From Butyricimonas paravirosa (GTDB lineage Bacteria > Bacteroidota > Bacteroidia > Bacteroidales > Marinifilaceae), in contig NZ_CP043839.1 of assembly GCF_032878955.1 (NCBI RefSeq), positions 4,278,001 through 4,342,000 on the forward strand: a stretch of DNA of 64,000 nucleotides, given 5' to 3'. This document shows positions 8,670-17,210 of the stretch, piece after piece (positions within the stretch are counted from its first letter, which is position 1; each line of letters begins with the position of its first letter). Both the position numbers and the translations under genes were made by a program. The notes below the pieces were generated by a model. The model saw nothing but the letters and a program-made list of their open reading frames with translations. It was not told where the DNA came from and ran no database searches.

Positions 8670-11600
8670 ATGTGGCGTTTATTAAAGTATTTCTTTATTT
8701 CACTGTTAGTGTTGGTGATCTTAGTGTGTGCTTCGATAGGCATCGTGTTGAATTTTATCTTTACCCCGGAGAAGTTGACTCCTATCGTGGAGAAAAGTGC
8801 CAATGAGTTTTTGAATGCGGAAGTACATTTTGATGCGATCGAGTTAACCTTTTTCTCGACTTTCCCGGAATTCGGGCTTGAAATGCGAAATGGTAGCGTG
8901 GTGACGAAAGTCTTTCAGGATTCGTTGAAACAGGAGAATGTTTATGCCGCTACTGATTCATTGATGAGTTTCAAGCGTTGTCGGCTGATCGTGAACCCGA
9001 TGGCTTATCTGTCTCGAAAGGAAGTTATCGTGAAAGAATTGCGTTTGGAAGAACCGCAGATTTACGCTTATATTGACACGAACGGGGTTCCCGGTTGGAA
9101 TGTAATGCGGGAGTCTGCTGAACAGGATTCCGTGGTCATGGTGGAGACGGATACGATTCAAGAAAAATTGATTGAAAGTATTGATATTCGTAACATTCGT
9201 ATTGAGGGTGGAAAACTCGTGTTTGATGATCGTGCGAATGAACTTTATGCCCGATTGGAGGGGTTCGGTTTGAAAATCGATGGAAATTTTATGGAGCGGA
9301 AGGCGGACTTGCAGTTGGATGTGAAAGCAAGGAATATTCTTTTCTGGCAAGAAGGTAATTTACTCGTGAAACGCTTGCGGTTTGCTTTGCAAACAGGAAT
9401 GCGTCTGGATCGAGATTCAATGCTTTACGTGTTGGATAAAGCTGTTATGAGGGTGAATAGAATGAAATTCGGGGTAGGAGGACGTTTACAGGCAGATACA
9501 TTGAATCGTTTGTTGGACGTGGACCTGACCTTTGGGATAAAAGTTCCTTCTTTGAAAACCCTGCTTGACCTTGTTCCGGAAACAGTACTTAAACATGATG
9601 AAAATGTGACGGTATCGGGAGAGGTGTTATGCCGGGGAACGTTGAAGGGGAAATATGGAAAGGATCGAGTTCCCGTGTTGGATGCTCGTTTCAAAATAAA
9701 TGAAGGCTCCGTGAAATATGCGGGGATGCCTTATTCGTTGGATAAATTGGATGTTGACTTGGAAGGTGTCGTTGATTTACAGAAAGAACAACCTTCGTTT
9801 TTGAAATTAAACCGGTTTTGCGTGAAGGGAACAGATGTGGATGTGGATTTAAATGGCCGGGTGGATCAATTACTTTCCAATCCTTTGATTACCGCAAGCG
9901 TGAAGGCGGATGTCGATTTCTCTATATTACCCAAAATATTCCCGATACAAGAGGGGGTGACATTGACGGGAAGTTTGAATGCAGGGTTAAAAGGAAATGT
10001 TTTATTGGCTGACATAAAGAATAAAAACTATGGAAAACTGGACATTCGAGGGGGATGTCAATTAAAGAATGTTTTGTTAGCCAGCGAAAAGGATAGTTTG
10101 AGATTACGTTCAAAATCTGTGATATTGGGATTCGGAACCAACATGGAAGATAAGACTATCTTGCAGGAAAAGAACCTGTTGAATGGAATCTTTGGTTTTG
10201 ATAGTGTCGATATACAGTGGAAGAATGCTTTAACCTTTCACATGGATACTTCTTACGTGAAGGTAAAAACTTCTCCCTTGCGGGATACCACGGCTGTTGC
10301 CTCTATGTCGGCAGACATTCGTTTCGGATGGATTGACTTGGTGATGGGTGACTCCCTGCGGTTCCGGATGGGAAATAGCACGGCTAATTTTGCCTTGGCT
10401 CCCTCTCCGGAAGATAAAAAGCTCCCGTTAGTAAAAGCGAAGGTCAATATGGATAGTTTACGGGTAAGAGCTAGAGGGAATCGTTTACGACTGGCGAATG
10501 CCGGATTTGATCTTTCGGGAGTTCCGGACCGGAAAAATAAACGTCAATGGCTCGCCAGTGGGGTGGTCGGCTTTAAGGATATGCGGGTATACACCCCCTT
10601 GTTTCCTCTGCGGATGCGTATGCCGGGGACGAAGATTACTTTAAGTCCCGGACATATTAAATTGAATGGTGCAAAGTTGAAGATGGGACGTTCTGATCTT
10701 TTGTTAACCGGGGAAGTGTACAATCTGGCGGGTGCATTTTTGCGGCAGGAGGATTTGAAAGCTAATTTGAAGGTGAGATCGAATATGATTAATTGCAATC
10801 AATTGATGAAAGCTATGGAAGTTGGGGCTGCCAATCGAATGAACATGAAGTGGGGGACAGAAGAGGAATTGAGTGAGGATGAATTGTCTGATGTGGATTT
10901 AGCGGCAGATTCCACGTACGTGGCTGACTCTACCATGTCTGTTTTTGTTGTTCCTCCCGGTGTTGATTTCACGTTTGAAACGAATATTAAGAAGGTGTTG
11001 TATGGAAAATTGGAATTGGACAGTATTCACGGGAAAGTGGTGATGCAAAATCAATGTATCGAGTTGTCGGATTTGAGTATGCGTTCTATGGCGGCAGATG
11101 TGAAGACCACGATGTTGTACAAGGCTTCCGGGAAAGAGAAAGCGTATACCGGTTTCGATTTACGAATGGATGATATTGACGTGGGGGCGTTGATTAATTT
11201 TATGCCATCTTTGGATTCGATCGTCCCGATGCTGCGCTCTTTCGATGGATTGGTAGATTTCCATATGGCGGCGGAGACAAATCTGGATTCTACAATGATG
11301 GTTGATTTACCGACCTTGAGGGCTGTAGCTTACATTGATGGTAAGGATTTGGTGTTGATGGACGGGGAGACGTTCTCGGAAATTTCCAAGATGTTGATGT
11401 TTAAAAACAAGGAGCGTAATCTGATTGATAGCGTGGCCGTGGACTTCCGCATCAAGGATGGTATGATTGAAGTGTTCCCCTTCTTGGTTGAGGTGGATCG
11501 TTACAAGGTGGCCGTGGGTGGAGAACATAAGATCGACATGACTTTTAATTACCATATTTCCGTGTTAAAATCACCCGTACCTTTCAAATTGGGAGTAGAT

Positions 11601-11750
11601 ATTTACGGGTCGATGGAGAAGATGAAATTCAAGATTACGAAGGCTAAATACAAGAACCTGTTTATCCCTTCCAAACGAGCGAAGGTGGATAGCGCCCAGA
11701 TTAATGTACGTAATCAAATTCGACGGATATTGCAATCAGCGAGGGAATGA
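8670..11750 (+). CDS. AsmA-like giant envelope protein
   Basis: 1026 aa. An N-terminal anchor helix (about 6-28) is followed by a long beta-rich periplasmic region with repeated strand patterns such as KELRLEEPQIYAYIDTNG and an AsmA-like C-terminal region (DGMIEVFPFLVEVDRYKVAV, then GGEHKIDMTFNYHISVLKSP). AsmA-family proteins are thought to bridge the periplasm and assist phospholipid or outer-membrane protein transport. Length and layout fit the Bacteroidales members. ATG at 8670 directly follows the family-2 repeat. A strong terminator lies 2 bp after the stop. Confidence 0.8.
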   Translation: MWRLLKYFFISLLVLVILVCASIGIVLNFIFTPEKLTPIVEKSANEFLNAEVHFDAIELTFFSTFPEFGLEMRNGSVVTKVFQDSLKQENVYAATDSLMSFKRCRLIVNPMAYLSRKEVIVKELRLEEPQIYAYIDTNGVPGWNVMRESAEQDSVVMVETDTIQEKLIESIDIRNIRIEGGKLVFDDRANELYARLEGFGLKIDGNFMERKADLQLDVKARNILFWQEGNLLVKRLRFALQTGMRLDRDSMLYVLDKAVMRVNRMKFGVGGRLQADTLNRLLDVDLTFGIKVPSLKTLLDLVPETVLKHDENVTVSGEVLCRGTLKGKYGKDRVPVLDARFKINEGSVKYAGMPYSLDKLDVDLEGVVDLQKEQPSFLKLNRFCVKGTDVDVDLNGRVDQLLSNPLITASVKADVDFSILPKIFPIQEGVTLTGSLNAGLKGNVLLADIKNKNYGKLDIRGGCQLKNVLLASEKDSLRLRSKSVILGFGTNMEDKTILQEKNLLNGIFGFDSVDIQWKNALTFHMDTSYVKVKTSPLRDTTAVASMSADIRFGWIDLVMGDSLRFRMGNSTANFALAPSPEDKKLPLVKAKVNMDSLRVRARGNRLRLANAGFDLSGVPDRKNKRQWLASGVVGFKDMRVYTPLFPLRMRMPGTKITLSPGHIKLNGAKLKMGRSDLLLTGEVYNLAGAFLRQEDLKANLKVRSNMINCNQLMKAMEVGAANRMNMKWGTEEELSEDELSDVDLAADSTYVADSTMSVFVVPPGVDFTFETNIKKVLYGKLELDSIHGKVVMQNQCIELSDLSMRSMAADVKTTMLYKASGKEKAYTGFDLRMDDIDVGALINFMPSLDSIVPMLRSFDGLVDFHMAAETNLDSTMMVDLPTLRAVAYIDGKDLVLMDGETFSEISKMLMFKNKERNLIDSVAVDFRIKDGMIEVFPFLVEVDRYKVAVGGEHKIDMTFNYHISVLKSPVPFKLGVDIYGSMEKMKFKITKAKYKNLFIPSKRAKVDSAQINVRNQIRRILQSARE

Positions 11751-11751
11751 T

Positions 11752-11781
11752 AAAAGGATGCCTCTGCAGGCATCCTTTTAT
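11752..11781. terminator. Rho-independent terminator after the AsmA-like gene
   Basis: A perfect 12-bp stem (AAAAGGATGCCT, 11752-11763, paired with 11768-11779), loop CTGC, followed by T-rich sequence. It ends the rightward block and, having A/T runs on both sides, may also stop leftward transcription from purM. Confidence 0.9.
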
Positions 11782-11815
11782 TTTATATATAGGTTTTAAG
11801 AATCAAACCCACGGT

Positions 11816-12994
11816 TCAGTATATGAACTTCCCGAGTTCGCTGATTATCGTGAGCTTATTATCTTTTCCCTCATCGTTATCGTAGCAACGACCAACGATT
11901 TGGGCATCGATGTTAAAGCTTTTGGAAATGGCGATGATGTCATCTGCAATTTCTTCGTCCACGTAGATTTCCATACGGTGACCCATGTTGAATACCTTGT
12001 ACATTTCGTCCCACGGGGTTCCCGATTGTTCCTGAATTAATTTGAACAGGGGAGGAACAGGGAACATATTGTCCTTCACGATGTGCATGTTCTCCACGAA
12101 ATTCATCACTTTGGTTTGGGCCCCACCGGAGCAGTGTACCATACCGTGAACTTGTTTCCGGTACTTGTCAAGCACCTGCTTGATTACCGGGATATACGTA
12201 CGGGTCGGAGACAATACCAGTTTCCCGGCATCAATGCCCAATCCGGCAATTTCGTCTGTCAGTTTACATTTTCCGGAGTAAACGAGTTCTTCCGGCACGG
12301 AGTTGTCATAGCTTTCCGGGTATTTCTTCGCCAAATACTTGGCAAATACGTCGTGACGGGCAGAAGTTAGTCCGTTGGACCCCATTCCACCGTTGTATTC
12401 TGTTTCGTAAGAGGCTTGCCCGTATGACGAAAGTCCTACAATTACATCTCCCGCTTTGATACGATCGTTAGAAATCACGTCCGAACGTTTCATCCGGCAA
12501 GTCACCGTGGAGTCCACGATAATGGTTCTCACAAGATCCCCCACGTCTGCGGTTTCACCTCCGGTAGAGTAAATGTTTACTCCCAATTTCCGGTATTCCT
12601 CGATCAGCTCTTCCGTTCCGTTGATGATGGCCGCGATAACTTCTCCCGGTATCAGTTTCTTGTTTCTCCCGATCGTGGAAGAGAGCAGGATATTATCCAC
12701 GGCACCCACGCAGAGCAAGTCGTCGATGTTCATGATCAAGGCGTCCTGTGCGATGCCTTTCCACACGGATAAGTCTCCGGTTTCTTTCCAGTACATGTAG
12801 GCGAGTGAAGATTTGGTTCCGGCCCCGTCGGCGTGCATGATGTTGCAGTAGCTTTTCTGTCCTCCGAGGTAATCGGGGATGATTTTGCAGAAAGCTTTCG
12901 GGAAAATACCTTTGTCGATATTTTTTATGGCGTTATGCACATCTTCTTTGGATGCGGACACTCCTCGCTGGTTATATCTTTCGTCTTTTCTCAT
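11816..12994 (-). CDS. purM: Phosphoribosylformylglycinamidine cyclo-ligase (AIR synthase)
   Basis: 392 aa. It catalyses the ATP-dependent closure of FGAM to AIR in de novo purine synthesis. The family motifs are present: RYNQRGVSASKEDVHNAI at the N-terminus, MHADGAGTKSSLAYMY (phosphate/ATP loop), DALIMNIDDLLCVGA, YSTGGETADVGDLV and MVHCSGGAQTKVMNF. It is longer than enterobacterial PurM (about 345 aa) but matches the long Bacteroidales form. The ATG at 12994 is 5 bp from a heptamer array. No other purine gene is adjacent; a -7 box lies about 105 bp upstream. Confidence 0.88.
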   Translation of the reverse strand: MRKDERYNQRGVSASKEDVHNAIKNIDKGIFPKAFCKIIPDYLGGQKSYCNIMHADGAGTKSSLAYMYWKETGDLSVWKGIAQDALIMNIDDLLCVGAVDNILLSSTIGRNKKLIPGEVIAAIINGTEELIEEYRKLGVNIYSTGGETADVGDLVRTIIVDSTVTCRMKRSDVISNDRIKAGDVIVGLSSYGQASYETEYNGGMGSNGLTSARHDVFAKYLAKKYPESYDNSVPEELVYSGKCKLTDEIAGLGIDAGKLVLSPTRTYIPVIKQVLDKYRKQVHGMVHCSGGAQTKVMNFVENMHIVKDNMFPVPPLFKLIQEQSGTPWDEMYKVFNMGHRMEIYVDEEIADDIIAISKSFNIDAQIVGRCYDNDEGKDNKLTIISELGKFIY

Positions 12995-12999
12995 GGCAA

Positions 13000-13027
13000 T
13001 TGAAAATTGAAAATTGAAAATTGAAAA
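13000..13027 (-). repeat. Heptamer array upstream of purM, 4 copies
   Basis: Four TTGAAAA units on the top strand, i.e. TTTTCAA in the sense of purM, end 5 bp before its ATG. It faces the inverted array at 13115-13142, so the purM leader and promoter lie inside an inverted repeat. Confidence 0.9.
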
Positions 13028-13099
13028 TGAAATGTTTTCATGAATTTCTCATTTTCAAGAATTCAAATTTTCCTAATACTAATTCTATTTATCTGTTCG

Positions 13100-13107
13100 C
13101 AAAGGTA
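13100..13107 (-). promoter_or_regulatory. Candidate -7 box for purM
   Basis: TACCTTTG on the minus strand. The TTGs of the neighbouring heptamer array fall 11, 18 and 25 bp upstream; the 18-bp one is near the expected -33 position. Confidence 0.6.
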
Positions 13108-13114
13108 GATATAA

Positions 13115-13142
13115 TTTTCAATTTTCAATTTTCAATTTTCAA
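13115..13142 (+). repeat. Heptamer array overlapping the response-regulator stop, 4 copies
   Basis: Four TTTTCAA units on the top strand (TTGAAAA in the sense of the leftward gene). The TGA stop of the LytTR gene (13139-13141) is part of the first unit. Confidence 0.9.
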
Positions 13143-13855
13143 TTAATTGCTCGTTTATCCAGCAATTCCATGAAACGTTCCTTGTAGGAATCGGAAATAG
13201 GGATGTAGAGTTTCCCGAACACGATTCGGTTCCGTTCGATGGTTTTAATTTTGTTGATATTGACAATATAGGAACGGTGTACCCGGATGAATATATCGCC
13301 GGGAAGATGGTCTTCGATACTTTTCATGCTCATCAACGTGAGAATACCGCCCTCCTTGTCCTCGGTTTGGATACGAATGTAATCTTTTAGACCCTCGATG
13401 TAAAGAATGTCTTTCAACTGGATCTGGATCAATTTGTAATCGCTTTTCACGAAAATGGAATCCGGCACGTTGGCGGAAACATTCTCCGCCCGGCTCATCT
13501 CGATCCAACGTAAGGCTTTCGTGGCAGCTCGGAGAAATTCCGTGTAGTTGAACGGTTTCAGCAGGTAATCCAGCGCATCAACCCGAAAGCCTTCCAGTGC
13601 GTATTGTTCGAAAGCGGTGGTAAAGATGATTTTCACTTTGTTGCCCACGAGACGGGACAGTTCAAGCCCGTTGAGTTCGGGCATCTGAATATCCAGAAAA
13701 ACCAGATCTATTGGTTCTTCCTCTATGACGGAAAGCGCTTTCACGGCACTATCACATTGTGCGACCAGGTGTAGGAATGGTGTCCGGCTCACGTAGCTCT
13801 CGAGCAAATCCAAGGCTAACGGTTCATCATCCACGATGAGGCAATTCAGAGTCAT
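13139..13855 (-). CDS. LytTR-family response regulator
   Basis: 238 aa. The receiver domain (about 1-120) has the acidic pair D9/D10, the phospho-acceptor D55 in VFLDIQMPE and K100 in DYLLKPF. The C-terminal LytTR DNA-binding domain (about 135-238) includes FVKSDYKLIQIQLKDILYIE and FIRVHRSYIVNINKI. It is the usual partner of LytS/YehU-type kinases; the kinase gene ends 11 bp upstream. It probably controls the adjoining efflux operon. Its stop codon is supplied by a heptamer repeat. Confidence 0.93.
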   Translation of the reverse strand: MTLNCLIVDDEPLALDLLESYVSRTPFLHLVAQCDSAVKALSVIEEEPIDLVFLDIQMPELNGLELSRLVGNKVKIIFTTAFEQYALEGFRVDALDYLLKPFNYTEFLRAATKALRWIEMSRAENVSANVPDSIFVKSDYKLIQIQLKDILYIEGLKDYIRIQTEDKEGGILTLMSMKSIEDHLPGDIFIRVHRSYIVNINKIKTIERNRIVFGKLYIPISDSYKERFMELLDKRAIN

Positions 13856-13866
13856 GTCCTTTAATT

Positions 13867-14931
13867 TTAAAGTTGAATAAGCAATTCCGTGATAAATCGG
13901 TTGTTAAGGGTTTCAGCCTTAAAGATATATTTTCCGGGATAGAGTAACTCCAGACGGCGTTTTAAGTTGGTTAACCCGATACCGGAGCCACTCCGGTCGT
14001 TGTCTTTTTTAGGATAGTTACTGTTTTCCACGAGACAGTTGATCCGGTTATTCCCTTGCAATTCGAACTTAATGTTTATAAATGATTCCTGCGTGCTACT
14101 GACCCCGTGTTTGAACGCGTTTTCGATCAGCGGGATAAACAAGAGCGGGGCGATCATGATTCCGTTGCCTCTTTCCGGGATGGAAACTTCCAGCCGAGTA
14201 CTTTTAGGTAAGCGGAGACTCATTAGTTCGATATAGCTTTTCATGAACTCGAATTCTTTATCTACCGACACGAAATGTTGGTTATTCTCGTATAGTACGT
14301 GACGGAGCATACGACTGAGATCATGAACGGCATACTGGGCCTTGTCCTGGTTGATAGCGATGAGCGAGTAGATATTGTTCAAGGTATTGAATAAGAAGTG
14401 CGGGTTCAACTGGCTTTTCAAGTTTTGAAGTTCCGCCTCGGCCTGAGCTTTTTTTAGTTCTTGTTTCTCGTTCTCGGTTTCATACCATCCCCCGGTCATT
14501 TTGATTGCCACGCTGAGGGCGACGGTCAATGCCATGAGCATCATGTCCCGGGCGATAAACACGTACCGGGGCGGTTTAGGTAAGGACTCTTGTAACTCTT
14601 TCAATGCTTTCGGAACGGGTTCAGATAAATGTTTCCGGTGAAAGTCCTGCCAGAAATGAAGACTAGCTCCCAGGAGCATCACGAGAACGATGTTACTTAG
14701 AATAAATGTTGATACTTTTCTACGGAAAAGCTGTCGTTCGATCAGCCAGAGAAAATTCGTGTAGAATATGATCAGGCAGCTTAACGGGACGAAACAATAT
14801 CCCAAATATCTGTTTAGGGTAATTGAAACACCTTCTCCGCGATAGAAGAAAAAGGGAAGGGCAAAGAATATTCCCCATCCAAGCACGTGGATGGCTCCCG
14901 TTAATATCTTCTTGTTCCGTGTCTTTTGCAT
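13867..14931 (-). CDS. LytS/YehU-type sensor histidine kinase
   Basis: 354 aa from the ATG at 14931. An in-frame TTG at 14955 is rejected because it lies inside the -7 box. Four hydrophobic segments fill the first ~155 residues with no large extracellular domain, then a short coiled coil, the histidine motif LKSQLNPHFLFNTLNNIYSL, and an ATPase region with IPLIENAFKHG and GSGIGLTNLKRRLELLYP. The family autophosphorylates on the His in NPHFLFN and passes phosphate to a LytTR regulator, here the next gene. The lack of a sensory domain suggests detection within the membrane or through the neighbouring transporter. Confidence 0.92.
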   Translation of the reverse strand: MQKTRNKKILTGAIHVLGWGIFFALPFFFYRGEGVSITLNRYLGYCFVPLSCLIIFYTNFLWLIERQLFRRKVSTFILSNIVLVMLLGASLHFWQDFHRKHLSEPVPKALKELQESLPKPPRYVFIARDMMLMALTVALSVAIKMTGGWYETENEKQELKKAQAEAELQNLKSQLNPHFLFNTLNNIYSLIAINQDKAQYAVHDLSRMLRHVLYENNQHFVSVDKEFEFMKSYIELMSLRLPKSTRLEVSIPERGNGIMIAPLLFIPLIENAFKHGVSSTQESFINIKFELQGNNRINCLVENSNYPKKDNDRSGSGIGLTNLKRRLELLYPGKYIFKAETLNNRFITELLIQL

Positions 14932-14952
14932 TATATCGTCTTTCTCCACTTG

Positions 14953-14960
14953 CAAAGGTA
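14953..14960 (-). promoter_or_regulatory. -7 box for the kinase-regulator pair
   Basis: TACCTTTG on the minus strand, 21 bp before the ATG at 14931. No TTG sits 19-21 bp upstream. It suggests the two-component pair can be transcribed separately from the efflux genes. Confidence 0.55.
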
Positions 14961-14968
14961 TAAAAAAA

Positions 14969-15067
14969 GTTACAAGTTACAGGGTTGCAAGTTACAAGTT
15001 TATGGAAGAAGTTCTGTCGAACCGGTAACTTGAAAACTTGCAACCGTAACTGCCGGGTTTCCCGGCA
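14969..15067. repeat. Inverted repeats between permease and kinase genes
   Basis: GTTACAAGTTACAGGGTTGC-type repeats at 14969-15001 pair with 15028-15046 (GGTTGCAAGTT against AACTTGCAACC). A second hairpin, TGCCGGG-TTT-CCCGGCA, lies at 15051-15067 just after the permease stop. No T-run follows in either direction. Confidence 0.7.
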
Positions 15068-15069
15068 AT

Positions 15070-16290
15070 CTATTCGTATCGTATAGCATCGATTGGGTTT
15101 AACTGGGATGCCTTTTGTGCCGGATACCAGCCAAAGAATATTCCGGTAACCGTGCAGACCAGGAAGGAAAGCACGACAGAATACATCTGGATGTATATGG
15201 GCCAGCCGATAGCGTATTTAATAATAAGTGATGAACCGATTCCAAGAACTACCCCGATAATACCTCCAGTGACGCTGATAATGACCGCCTCGATAAGGAA
15301 TTGGAATAGGATGTGTCGTCCTTTTGCCCCGATGGACATGCGAAGGCCGATTTCCCGGGTTCGTTCGGTGACGGATACATACATGATGTTCATGATTCCG
15401 ATTCCGCCGACAAGTAATGATATTCCGGCGATACAGGCCAACAGGACGGTCATCAAGTCGGTTGTCGTACTCATCATGGAGCTGAGTTCTTCTTGCGAGC
15501 GCACGTGGAAATCGTCTTCATCTCCCGTGGCTATTTTATGATTTTGGCGCAGAATAGCGGATATTTCCTCGATTGCTTCTTCGGAATCGTCTTCCGTGAC
15601 GGCCGAGGCGAATATTCCTTGAATGTAGGTGATGGCCAATAGACGTTTCTGTATAGTGGTATAGGGGGCAATAATCATATCATCCTGATCCTGTCCCATG
15701 GAGTTATATCCTTTGGGAGTCAATACCCCGATGATGCGGAAGGGGGTTTTGTTGAACCGGATGGTCTTTCCCAGTGGTTCTTCTCCCTTCGTGAATAGGT
15801 TGTCGACAACGGTTTGTCCCACGATGCATACTTTTGCGGAAGTTTTGATGTCGTGATCCGTGAACATCTCACCTTCCCCCACGCTGAACTTCCGGATGTC
15901 AAGATAATCCTGGTTTACTCCGTAGATGGTTGTCGGGGCATTATTGGCTCCGTATATAACCTGACCGCTTGAATTCACGGAAGGGGTACATTTGTCGATC
16001 AAGTCCACGTCACGAACGATCGCCTCGTAATCTTCCAGTTTCAGCGTCTGCATACTGCTGGCACTTTGACGGACTCCCCCGAACTTCCCGTTTCCGGGAT
16101 GGATCATGATCATGTTGGAACCCATCTCTGATATTTGGTCACGAATGCTACGTTTGGAGCCTTGCCCGATTGCCAGCATGGAAATCACGGACCCCACTCC
16201 GATAATGATTCCCAACATAGTCAGGAATCCCCGGAATTTGTTGTTTGCCAAGGCTCGTAAAGCGATTCGTATTAAATTTGCGTAGTTCAT
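15070..16290 (-). CDS. MacB-like ABC transporter permease
   Basis: 406 aa. N-terminal helix at about 18-42 (FLTMLGIIIGVGSVISML), then the MacB periplasmic core domain (about 45-245), and three C-terminal helices beginning near MTVLLACIAGISLLVGGIGI. The motif NIMYVSVTERTREIGLRMSIGAKG is the cytoplasmic coupling loop typical of MacB. In this family the permease acts with a separate ATPase, a MacA-type adaptor and an outer-membrane TolC to expel substrates from the periplasm. All three partners are encoded directly upstream. Substrate is unknown. A repeat-filled 155-bp gap precedes its ATG. Confidence 0.9.
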   Translation of the reverse strand: MNYANLIRIALRALANNKFRGFLTMLGIIIGVGSVISMLAIGQGSKRSIRDQISEMGSNMIMIHPGNGKFGGVRQSASSMQTLKLEDYEAIVRDVDLIDKCTPSVNSSGQVIYGANNAPTTIYGVNQDYLDIRKFSVGEGEMFTDHDIKTSAKVCIVGQTVVDNLFTKGEEPLGKTIRFNKTPFRIIGVLTPKGYNSMGQDQDDMIIAPYTTIQKRLLAITYIQGIFASAVTEDDSEEAIEEISAILRQNHKIATGDEDDFHVRSQEELSSMMSTTTDLMTVLLACIAGISLLVGGIGIMNIMYVSVTERTREIGLRMSIGAKGRHILFQFLIEAVIISVTGGIIGVVLGIGSSLIIKYAIGWPIYIQMYSVVLSFLVCTVTGIFFGWYPAQKASQLNPIDAIRYE

Positions 16291-16295
16291 GTGTT

Positions 16296-16445
16296 AATTT
16301 TAGATTTATGATCCTATTAATTTCTTGATTTATGATTTTAGATCCTATCGATTAAGTGATTTAATGATTTTCGATTAAGTGATTTTAATCACCCAATCAT
16401 CGAATCGGCAATCACGAAATCTTTTTCATTCTAAACTCTGAATTT
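16296..16445 (-). repeat. AT-rich dispersed repeats upstream of the permease gene
   Basis: 16296-16360 is an inverted copy of the family-2 repeat at 8596-8667. The adjacent stretch repeats CGATTAAGTGATTT-like units. In the permease sense, the order and distance to the ATG resemble the copy before 8670. Confidence 0.75.
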
Positions 16446-17189
16446 TTAATCGTTCTCCTTGGGTAGCGCATCCAATACTTCTTTAGCCGATGCTACATTT
16501 TGGTTAATTGTGTCTTCCGTGATGTGGCCGTCCCGCAGAACGATGTTGCGACTGCTGAACTGGGCGATTTCGGGATTATGAGTCACGAATATAATGGTTC
16601 TTCCTTCCGCATGAAGGCGTTGAAAAAGCGTGAGTATCTCGAATGAAGTACGAGTATCCAAGTTTCCCGTGGCCTCGTCGGCAAGCAGGATTACCGGGTC
16701 ATTCACGATAGCCCGTGCGATTGCTACACGTTGTTGCTGTCCGCCGGACATCTGGTTGGAACGATGGTTGATACGGTCACTCAGTCCCACTGCATTCAAG
16801 GCATTCATGGCTTTCTCCCGACGTTCGCGGGAAGAAAAGGCCGGGTTGTAAAGTAACGGTAACTCCACGTTCTCCAAGGCGGTCGTTTTGGGTAACAGAT
16901 TGTAGGACTGGAACACGAAACCGATTTTGCGGTTTCTCAACGTGGCCCGGTCATTTTTTCCCATGTCTCTGGCCGCGATGCCATCGAGGTAATAGTCCCC
17001 CGAGGTGGGAGTGTCGAGGCATCCGAGGATATTGAGTAGGGTGGATTTCCCGGAACCACTCGTACCCATTATCGTCACGAACTCTCCGGCACGGATCGAG
17101 AATGATATACCGCGCAAAGCATGAACGGTTTCCGATCCCACCTTAAAATCCCTCCTCAGGTTTTCTATTTTTATAATATCATTTGTCAT
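16446..17189 (-). CDS. MacB/LolD-type ABC transporter ATPase
   Basis: 247 aa. All ATPase motifs are intact: Walker A GTSGSGKST (42-50), Q-loop region GFVFQSYNLLP, signature MSGGQQQRVAIARA (147-160), Walker B VILLADEATGNLD (166-178) and switch His in FVTHNPE (201-207). It powers the mechanotransmission-type permease encoded next. In E. coli MacB the two parts are one chain; here they are split, as is usual in Bacteroidales. It lies 21 bp after the adaptor gene. Confidence 0.93.
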   Translation of the reverse strand: MTNDIIKIENLRRDFKVGSETVHALRGISFSIRAGEFVTIMGTSGSGKSTLLNILGCLDTPTSGDYYLDGIAARDMGKNDRATLRNRKIGFVFQSYNLLPKTTALENVELPLLYNPAFSSRERREKAMNALNAVGLSDRINHRSNQMSGGQQQRVAIARAIVNDPVILLADEATGNLDTRTSFEILTLFQRLHAEGRTIIFVTHNPEIAQFSSRNIVLRDGHITEDTINQNVASAKEVLDALPKEND

Positions 17190-17210
17190 GAGTTCAATCT
17201 TATACGGTAA

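Noticed and set aside
14932..14955. TTG start for the histidine kinase
   Set aside because: The codon overlaps the -7 box, so it should not be in the transcript.
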